This document shows positions 17,507 to 26,688 of a DNA stretch of 29,175 nt, in pieces (position 1 is the stretch's first letter; the number at the start of each line of letters is the position of its first letter). Made by a program: the position numbers and the translations under genes. The notes beneath the pieces were generated by a model. The model had not been told where the DNA came from, ran no database searches, and saw nothing but the letters and a program-made list of their open reading frames with translations. The DNA comes from CAZZKJ01 sp964654695 (lineage in GTDB: Bacteria; Krumholzibacteriota; Krumholzibacteriia; WVZY01), in NCBI GenBank assembly GCA_964654695.1, contig CAZZKJ010000025.1, positions 1 to 29,175 of the forward strand, written 5' to 3'.

Positions 17507-18650
17507 ATATCAAAAAGCCGCAAAAAGTTTCATACACGGAGTTGTTCATATAGGCTAAAACGAAATCCCTGCCCAGCCTGCTTGCTCCAACCGGCACTGC
17601 GTTCAGCTGCTCCGGCGTAGACCCGCGAAAAACCCTGACCGAATCTTCTCCGAAAAAGACCGGCCCCGTAAAAACGTATAGAGCATCCCACAGGCCGCTT
17701 TTGATGAAGCTTGTAAAAACCTGGGATCCTCCCTCAACCAGAACCGATTCTATTCCTTCAGAGGAAAGGGCCGCCAATGCTGAGGTAATATCAACCCTTC
17801 CCTCGTTCTCTTCGCATACCAGCACCTTCGGACCGGGATGTTCGGGATTTTTAAATATCCTGTCGCCGGGACATCCGGTTGTGCACACAAAGAATTTTCT
17901 GCCGCTTTTCAGCCAGTAGTGATCCTTCGGAAACTTGAATCCGGAATCAAGAACCACCGGGACCGGAGCTTCGACGCCTTCGAGAAGACGGCAGTCGAGC
18001 TTCGGTTCATCCGTAAGAAGGGTGTTGATTCCCACCAATATCGATTGATTGACGGCCCTTAATCTGTGAGTAAACTCGCGCGATTCCGGTCCCGTTATTG
18101 CCTCTCTGGCTCCAGGCGACGGAGTAATGCCGCCGTCGATAGAATCGGCCACCTTCAAAGTAACCGATGGTATTTGTCTCTTTATATACCGGCGAAAATA
18201 GGCCAGATTTAGCATCATTGCCTCGGCCGTCGAAACTCCAATTATCACCTCGATGCCGGCCTCCCGGAGCTTGTCTCTGCCCGCGCCGTTTACTTCCGGA
18301 TATGGATCCAGTGTTGCAATCACAACTTTATTGATTCCGCTCGCAATTATTCGATCCGTACACGGAGGAGTCCTTCCATAATGGCAGCATGGTTCGAGAT
18401 TCACATACAGCGCGCAACCGCGGGTTGATTCGCCTGCACTTTCGATAGCAGCAATTTCGGCATGACGGCCGCCCGGTCGTTCATGGCCTCCTTCTGATAT
18501 TATGTGCCCATTCTTTACAAGCACCGCCCCCACCATAGGGTTCGGATAGGTGCGTCCGGCCCATCGTCGGGCCAGGACAATCGCCCGGTTCATAAAATAT
18601 TCATCCGGGAAAGCGGTTTTTTCCATAGGCCCATCCATATTCAAACCCAT
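17505..18650 (-). CDS. ribD: Riboflavin biosynthesis deaminase/reductase RibD
   Basis: A 381-residue bifunctional enzyme. Residues 15-150 are the pyrimidine deaminase, with zinc ligands in H63-A-E65 and NLEPCCHYGRTPPC (C88 and C97), and the TYPNPMVGAVLV start. Residues about 155-381 are the reductase: SVTLKVADSIDGGI, the HRLRAVNQSILVGINTL pocket, and VEGGSQVFTSFI with the NADPH-binding glycines. It carries out the second and third steps of the GTP branch. AGAGGG lies five bases before the ATG. It is the first gene after the FMN riboswitch, 133 bases downstream of the aptamer, and so is expected to be repressed by FMN. Confidence 0.96.
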   Translation of the reverse strand: MGLNMDGPMEKTAFPDEYFMNRAIVLARRWAGRTYPNPMVGAVLVKNGHIISEGGHERPGGRHAEIAAIESAGESTRGCALYVNLEPCCHYGRTPPCTDRIIASGINKVVIATLDPYPEVNGAGRDKLREAGIEVIIGVSTAEAMMLNLAYFRRYIKRQIPSVTLKVADSIDGGITPSPGAREAITGPESREFTHRLRAVNQSILVGINTLLTDEPKLDCRLLEGVEAPVPVVLDSGFKFPKDHYWLKSGRKFFVCTTGCPGDRIFKNPEHPGPKVLVCEENEGRVDITSALAALSSEGIESVLVEGGSQVFTSFIKSGLWDALYVFTGPVFFGEDSVRVFRGSTPEQLNAVPVGASRLGRDFVLAYMNNSVYETFCGFLI

Positions 18651-18737
18651 ACGGACCCTCTCTCAAAATGCCGGTTTGGCCGCGTTGAATCTTTGCGTTT
18701 AACCGCTTTGTTTACAATCAATTATACATGGAAGAAT

Positions 18738-18781
18738 GGGAAAACCGGAACGGAATCCCCCAGTGAATACACAGATCCACT
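18738..18781 (-). promoter_or_regulatory. Two hairpins in the riboswitch-ribD leader, possible expression platform
   Basis: Just after the aptamer, AGTGGAT and ATTCACT (18781-18762, one G-U) form a seven-pair stem with a six-base loop. Directly after it, GGGGATTCCG and CGGTTTTCCC (18760-18738) form an imperfect ten-position stem with two U-U mismatches and a three-base loop. No run of U follows, so neither is a clear intrinsic terminator. I also could not find an anti-Shine-Dalgarno partner for the ribD site. How the switch acts is therefore undecided. Confidence 0.35.
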
Positions 18782-18783
18782 CA

Positions 18784-18895
18784 ACCTTCTCCCATCCAGA
18801 CTATAACTGTCGGCTCCGGAATTACACCGGATCAATGGATATATCCACTCGCGGGCTGTGACCGCCGGTGGGGACTTTCACCCCGCCCCGAAGGT
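18784..18895 (-). ncRNA. FMN riboswitch (RFN element)
   Basis: Read on the minus strand, the element begins ACCTTCGGGGCGGGGTGAAA, continues TCCCCACCGGCGGT, then AGCCCGCGAG, a variable arm, GATCCGGTGTAATTCCGGAG, CCGACAGT, and ends ATAGTCTGGATGGGAGAAGG. These are the conserved blocks of the RFN aptamer in the right order. The closing stem pairs ACCTTC (18895-18890) with GAAGGT (18789-18784). It lies immediately upstream of ribD-ribE-ribBA-ribH. It should bind flavin mononucleotide and reduce expression when FMN is plentiful. Confidence 0.97.
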
Positions 18896-18913
18896 AATCG
18901 CGGTATTGTTACT

Positions 18914-18941
18914 ATTTTAACGTTTCGAGATGAATTGTCAA
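18914..18941 (-). promoter_or_regulatory. Sigma70-like promoter of the riboflavin operon
   Basis: On the minus strand a perfect TTGACA (18941-18936), a 16-base spacer and TAAAAT (18919-18914) lie between the ftsY stop and the FMN riboswitch. Transcription would begin near 18907, some 12 bases before the aptamer's first stem. The position relative to the riboswitch is strong support. Confidence 0.75.
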
Positions 18942-18967
18942 GTGCCCAAAATAGACATTGGAGACGA

Positions 18968-19852
18968 TCAGGCCAGGATGGCATCAACAAATTCTTCCGG
19001 AACAAATTCGGTAAAATCTTTCAGGTCTTCGCCCAAGCCCAGATATCTTACCGGCACGCCTAATTCGTGTTTAATGGCTATTGCCATTCCGCCTTTGGCG
19101 GTACTGTCGAGCTTGGTTAGTATGATTCCGTCGGTATCCAGGCTGCTTGTGAATTCCCTCGCCTGCGCCAGGCTGTTCTGTCCCAGCGTGGCATCCACCA
19201 CCAGAAGTATTTCAATTGCGCCGGGTGAAAGATTCTTCAGGCAGACCCGCTTTATCTTCTTCAGTTCTTCCATGAGGTTAGTTTTGGTGTGCAGCCTTCC
19301 GGCGGTGTCCATTATTACATAGTCCGCCGCCCGAGCGCATGCCGCGCGGCAGCCGTCGAAAGCGACCGCTGCGGGATCGCCCCCGCTTTTATGAGCAATC
19401 AACTCCACCCCCGTTTTTTCCGCCCATATGCCGAGTTGGGAGCCCGCTGCGGCTCTGAACGTATCGCAGGCCGCCAGGAGGACTTTATTTCCGCGGTTCA
19501 AAAGATAATCGGCAAGCTTGGCCGCCGTTGTGGTTTTGCCGACACCGTTGACACCTACAAGGATCACGGCTTTGGGGCCGGTATGAGAAGTTTCCCCTGC
19601 ATCACCCTGTGATGATAGAAGCGACAGGAATTCATCCCTAAGAATATCCTTGTACTTTCCAGGGTTCCCGGATTCTCTTATCTTCTCAATGATCCGCTGG
19701 GATGCTTCAAAGCCGATATCCGCGCCTATGAGCATCTCCTCGATAGAATCAGCATCTTCCACCGACAGGGATGATCCCGATCTGAACAGCTTTCTCAGAG
19801 GAAGGATTAGTCCGCTTCTTGTTTTTTCAAGCTTAGTTTTAAGATTGAACAT
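18968..19852 (-). CDS. ftsY: Signal recognition particle receptor FtsY
   Basis: A 294-residue SRP GTPase with the N and G domains only; the acidic A domain of E. coli FtsY is absent, as in many other bacteria. The N domain holds the ALLEALI-type helix as DSIEEMLIGADIG. The G domain has G1 GVNGVGKTTTAAKLA (100-113), the insertion-box DTFRAAAGSQL, G3 DTAGRLH, and G4 TKLDSTAKGG, ending with YLGLGEDLKDFTEFVPEEFV, typical of the FtsY C-terminus. It docks the Ffh-ribosome complex at the membrane for co-translational targeting. The ATG follows the smc stop by one base (TGA-G-ATG), so the two are coupled. The smc-ftsY order is also seen in Firmicutes. No terminator follows before the riboflavin promoter. 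Confidence 0.96.
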   Translation of the reverse strand: MFNLKTKLEKTRSGLILPLRKLFRSGSSLSVEDADSIEEMLIGADIGFEASQRIIEKIRESGNPGKYKDILRDEFLSLLSSQGDAGETSHTGPKAVILVGVNGVGKTTTAAKLADYLLNRGNKVLLAACDTFRAAAGSQLGIWAEKTGVELIAHKSGGDPAAVAFDGCRAACARAADYVIMDTAGRLHTKTNLMEELKKIKRVCLKNLSPGAIEILLVVDATLGQNSLAQAREFTSSLDTDGIILTKLDSTAKGGMAIAIKHELGVPVRYLGLGEDLKDFTEFVPEEFVDAILA

Positions 19853-19853
19853 C

Positions 19854-23404
<3,551 letters not shown>

Positions 23405-23429
<25 letters not shown>

Positions 23430-23491
23430 GTTATCCGCCTCCAGGTTGAAATGCTGAAATGAAACAAAATATCCTCCACGCCGTCAATCAT
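23405..23491 (-). CDS. Possible 28-codon upstream ORF overlapping the smc start
   Basis: An ATG at 23491 is preceded by AGGAGG three bases upstream and opens a 28-codon frame (beginning MIDGVEDILF) that stops with TAG at 23407-23405, 24 bases inside smc. The smc Shine-Dalgarno and TTG start lie within this ORF in another frame. Ribosomes translating it would open and then re-enter at the smc start, as in translational coupling. The spacing to the Shine-Dalgarno is short and the peptide resembles nothing I know, so chance is a real possibility. Confidence 0.3.
23438..23442 (-). promoter_or_regulatory. Shine-Dalgarno deciding the smc TTG start
   Basis: GGAGG on the minus strand, eight bases before the TTG at 23429. 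It is the only supported start site for smc. Confidence 0.75.
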
Positions 23492-23554
23492 TTTCCTCCT
23501 CGGAGCCGCCTTTTCCGAAACGCGGAGGGATATTCTCCCGGCATATCCATCTGC

Positions 23555-25006
23555 CTATTTCACTTTCGTGATGCGAGTAAACTTTACTCTTGCCAATTCG
23601 TCCAGCTCTAATTTTAATTCTCTGGCGCGTTCTCTTGTATCCATGGGGCCGCAGTATACTCTAAACCATATGCCCTTTGCTCCAAGATCCACTTTCGCGA
23701 TGAACGCTTCGAATTCATTCTTGAGCAGATAATCGGTTTCCGATTTCGCCCGGTCAATTGCGCGAAATGAACTTATATGTATTAGATACTTGCCTTTGAA
23801 CCCGCTTAATTCTCTTAACAAAGACTCTTTATCCGACAGGATGCCGGTTTCAACAACAGCCGGCCTTGCTTCAGAATCGATGGCGATTGTATTCTTCGAA
23901 TCGGTTCCGCGTTCCAAGTCCGCCTCATTGCTCGCGTGAATTACGGACAGAGGTCTTGATGAATCGACCGCAGCCGAGGTTGGTCCGGCTAAAGAACTCT
24001 CCGCCGCCGAACTCCGCGGCTGCCGGGTCGCTGTTGATTCATCGGTTGAAGACTCATGTGATTCTCCTTTCTTCGGAAGAGTTTCTTCGGGACCCCGAAG
24101 CGGTTTGGTGATGGAAAGCCAATAAAAAAGAAAAGCAATCAGCAGCAGTGCCAGAACTCCCGTAATGATTTTTGGAAGAAAAGATGAACCCTGATCTTCG
24201 GCACCGCCACCGGCGGTTTCGCCGGATGGTACATCGTTTTCCAAAACCAGCGATTCGGTTTCATCCGCTTCAATACCGGGATCAATGGCAGGTGGAGGTT
24301 TTTGAGTAATCTCCGTCGGCGCTGAAATCCTCTCAGCGGCCGAGGGCGGGGTTTTAGCGGAAAGAACCTTAATCAGAAGCAATTTGGATGATTCCATGTT
24401 CGCAAGCTTTTCTTCCATTCCGCCGGAACCGGATCGGGATGTATCCACGAATATGATATTTTGAAGTATTTCGGCCAAAGGATGAAGCTTGCCATCATCA
24501 TCCAGGGCCGGACCGGTCATTACTGCGCATTGGCTTTGGTTGCGAATATACCGCGCGACACTTGTAAATGCTTCCTGGGAAAACGGCATCCTCTTGGTAA
24601 CCGGAAATGATCCCGCTCCTATAATATTAACACCGCCGGTTTTCTGGGACGCGGTTTTGAAGGAAGTACCGTATAGCAGCATATCCAAAAAACCAGCTGA
24701 ATCATTGGCCGGAACCAACCCGCTCATGCCTGTTTCACAAAAATCGCAGTCTATCAAATATGTTTTCGGGAAAATCCCGGTGCAGGCTTTTACCAACAAG
24801 TAGGCGGTAAGATCGCGAATCTCCTTGTTGCCGTCACTAGACATTATGTAAAAGATTTGACGGTTTTCATGGGTCTCGGTCGTCATTTCAGTGAGCATAG
24901 CCTTAACAGGCGCCAGTAAATCTCCGGGAATATCGCCGGAAGTATGGACCGACCGCAGAGTTTCAACGGATGCATTGAATTCAAAAGATGCAGTGTGTTT
25001 TACCAT
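23555..25006 (-). CDS. Membrane protein with a degenerate CpsD/MinD-like domain and a C-terminal SPOR domain
   Basis: A 483-residue protein in four parts. Residues about 50-215 follow the layout of bacterial tyrosine-kinase/MinD-like P-loop domains: strand IFYIMSSDGNK, then TYLIDCDFCETGMSG in the place of Walker A', GFLDMLLYG like the GLSDVL block, VNIIGAGSFPVTKRMPFSQ like VLPAG-x-PPNP, and AVMTGPALDD like IIDTPP. The Walker A lysine loop (GKS/T) is absent, so ATP hydrolysis is unlikely. Residues 220-278 are Pro/Glu-rich, 279-298 is one membrane span (ITGVLALLLIAFLFYWLSI), 300-400 is Ser-rich linker, and 405-483 is an SPOR domain (YLIHISSFRAIDRAKSE, WFRVYCGPMDTRERA), which binds denuded peptidoglycan. 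N-in, C-out topology is expected. AGGAG lies seven bases before the ATG. It may link a cytoplasmic partner to septal wall. Confidence 0.75.
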   Translation of the reverse strand: MVKHTASFEFNASVETLRSVHTSGDIPGDLLAPVKAMLTEMTTETHENRQIFYIMSSDGNKEIRDLTAYLLVKACTGIFPKTYLIDCDFCETGMSGLVPANDSAGFLDMLLYGTSFKTASQKTGGVNIIGAGSFPVTKRMPFSQEAFTSVARYIRNQSQCAVMTGPALDDDGKLHPLAEILQNIIFVDTSRSGSGGMEEKLANMESSKLLLIKVLSAKTPPSAAERISAPTEITQKPPPAIDPGIEADETESLVLENDVPSGETAGGGAEDQGSSFLPKIITGVLALLLIAFLFYWLSITKPLRGPEETLPKKGESHESSTDESTATRQPRSSAAESSLAGPTSAAVDSSRPLSVIHASNEADLERGTDSKNTIAIDSEARPAVVETGILSDKESLLRELSGFKGKYLIHISSFRAIDRAKSETDYLLKNEFEAFIAKVDLGAKGIWFRVYCGPMDTRERARELKLELDELARVKFTRITKVK

Positions 25007-25101
25007 GCCTAAACTCCTATAGACGTTTACGTTATCTTCCAGGATTTCCCATCAATAAATGATCTTGCTGCATGCCGGTTGGATCGTACTCGGTAAAAAT
25101 A

Positions 25102-26517
25102 TTATTTTCCCAGTATCGATCCAAGACATTTCCCCAATTCTTCATCTTGCCCCGGCAAGATAGTACGCAGATTGACCCTCAATTCCCTCCCCTTGATCCG
25201 GGTTAGAATGGGGGGGGTGTGTGTTCGCATTATTTTTTCCAGTTTCACCGCCGAGTTCTCCGAAGGACATATTATTGCAACAGCTTTGCCGGGAAGCTCT
25301 TCGCATGGGAAACTGCCCCCTCCGGCGGCGGATATATCATCTACCACGGCTAAAGAACAAGAACGTTCCCCATGTTCTCCGGCGAGACGAATAATTGCTT
25401 CCGCCCGCACGGTCAACTGGCTCAAAGACTGCAGGGCCTGGGCCAACACCGGTATGGAGTCTTCATAGTCCTCTGCAAACAGATACTGCGCGATCAGCGC
25501 CTCCAGGGCTGCGATTGCGATCTTATCTGCGCGAACGGCCCTTCGTAAAGGATTTGTCTCGAGTTTTTTCATTATCTTGCTTTTGCACAGTATTATTCCG
25601 GCCTGCACGCCTCCCAGGAGCTTGTCCCCGCTCATAGTCACGCAGTCCACTCCGGAGTCCATGATTTCATCGATGGACTTTTCATTGCCGATTCCCCTGG
25701 AAGCGAAATCAAAAAGAGATCCGCTGCCCAGGTCATAAACGGAAATGCAGCGTTTACATGCAGCAAGCTCGACTATTTCTTCCAGCGAAGCCTCATGGGC
25801 AAAACCCGATATCTCATAATTGCTTTTGTGAACTTTCAATATAATGTCGTTTTTGCGCGCCTGCTTGCCATAGTCTTCTATAAATGTCCTGTTCGTGGTT
25901 CCGATCTCGATTACCTTTTTTGCAGCGGCATTGAGGATAGCCGGCAGGCGAAAGCTGCCACCAATCTCCACAAGTTCACCCCGCGATATCAGGACTCTGC
26001 CCGGTGGAGAAAATGCTCCGGCAACCATATACACCGCGGCCGCATTGTTATTGACGACCATGGAAGCCTCCGAGCCGGTCGCAAGCCGGAGCAGGTTATC
26101 GAGATGTTTCGTCCTGCTTCCCCTTTCGCCGCGGGAGAGATCATATTCGAGATTCACGTAACCGGACATCGCATCTTCGAGAGCCCTCCGCGCGCGTTCT
26201 CCAAGCACGGCTCTGCCCAGGTTGGTATGCAAAATAACGCCGGTTCCGTTGAGGACCCGTTTCATACCGCCTTTTTGAACCGCCTGGAACCTCTGCAAAA
26301 AGATCTTGCATATACGGCTTGTTATTTCTGGTCTGGTAATACCGTTTGAATTTTCGGCTGAAATATCACCGCGTACGGAATCGACTATCATTCTCGAAAA
26401 GCGCGTCCAGGGGAAACGGGGGTGGCGGGACCGAAGAGTTGAGATTTCTTTCAAGCTCAATACTTCGTCGATGGAAGGAATCGCCCGAAGGGAGTTTATG
26501 GCTTTGCGGTCCGTCAT
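25102..26517 (-). CDS. selA: L-seryl-tRNA(Sec) selenium transferase
   Basis: A 471-residue PLP enzyme that converts seryl-tRNA(Sec) to selenocysteinyl-tRNA(Sec) with selenophosphate. Conserved blocks: the N-terminal IPSIDEVL, RVLNGTGVILHTNLGRA, YVNLEYDLSRGERGSR, VVNNNAAAVYM, ISRGELVEIGGSFRLP, EIGTTNRT, VYDLGSGSLFD and the PLP-lysine block TMSGDKLLGGVQAGII, where the usual Pro after GG is Val. The C-terminal PILTRIKGRELRVNLRT is also typical. Starts at TTG 26541, ATG 26532 and ATG 26517 are possible. The last has GGGA nine bases upstream and gives the normal distance to the IPSID block, so I use it. The next gene downstream is not selB, the usual partner. Its presence implies that the organism makes selenoproteins. 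Confidence 0.95.
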   Translation of the reverse strand: MTDRKAINSLRAIPSIDEVLSLKEISTLRSRHPRFPWTRFSRMIVDSVRGDISAENSNGITRPEITSRICKIFLQRFQAVQKGGMKRVLNGTGVILHTNLGRAVLGERARRALEDAMSGYVNLEYDLSRGERGSRTKHLDNLLRLATGSEASMVVNNNAAAVYMVAGAFSPPGRVLISRGELVEIGGSFRLPAILNAAAKKVIEIGTTNRTFIEDYGKQARKNDIILKVHKSNYEISGFAHEASLEEIVELAACKRCISVYDLGSGSLFDFASRGIGNEKSIDEIMDSGVDCVTMSGDKLLGGVQAGIILCKSKIMKKLETNPLRRAVRADKIAIAALEALIAQYLFAEDYEDSIPVLAQALQSLSQLTVRAEAIIRLAGEHGERSCSLAVVDDISAAGGGSFPCEELPGKAVAIICPSENSAVKLEKIMRTHTPPILTRIKGRELRVNLRTILPGQDEELGKCLGSILGK

Positions 26518-26688
26518 TTCAAGAATTCCCATGCTGTGCAATTACCTGCACTTTACTATCATATGGGCGAGTGGGTGGTCAATATTAATATAACTCTTTC
26601 TTCGAGGCCTCGGATAGCTCTATGATCTCCGGATGATTTCCCAGAATCATGCTTGCAGATGATTAAAGATTCTGGTATCGGGTTAGTG
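26518..26688. other. Divergent intergenic region between selA and the amidase gene
   Basis: This region must hold the 5' signals of both divergent genes. It contains a perfect 10-base palindrome CGAGGCCTCG (26603-26612) and a 5-base inverted repeat GTGCA/TGCAC spanning 26536-26551. On the minus strand TTGACC near 26580 has no well-spaced -10. On the plus strand TATGAT near 26620 lacks a convincing -35. I see no tRNA-Sec or other RNA gene here. Confidence 0.4.

Noticed and set aside
18721..18726. Perfect TATAAT on the minus strand between riboswitch and ribD
   Set aside because: No -35-like hexamer sits 16-18 bases upstream and the spacing to TG is wrong for an extended -10, so I do not call a second promoter.
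23528..23548. Inverted repeat GGATAT/ATATCC between the SPOR gene and smc
   Set aside because: The stem is only six pairs with a nine-base loop and has no U-run, so it is not a credible terminator.
25210..25217. Run of eight G followed by GT repeats inside selA, possible phase-variation tract
   Set aside because: The frame is intact, the encoded HTPPILTR is a conserved SelA region, and a housekeeping gene is an unlikely contingency locus. Similar nine-base T/A runs at 7372-7380 and 15665-15673 are also in conserved reading.
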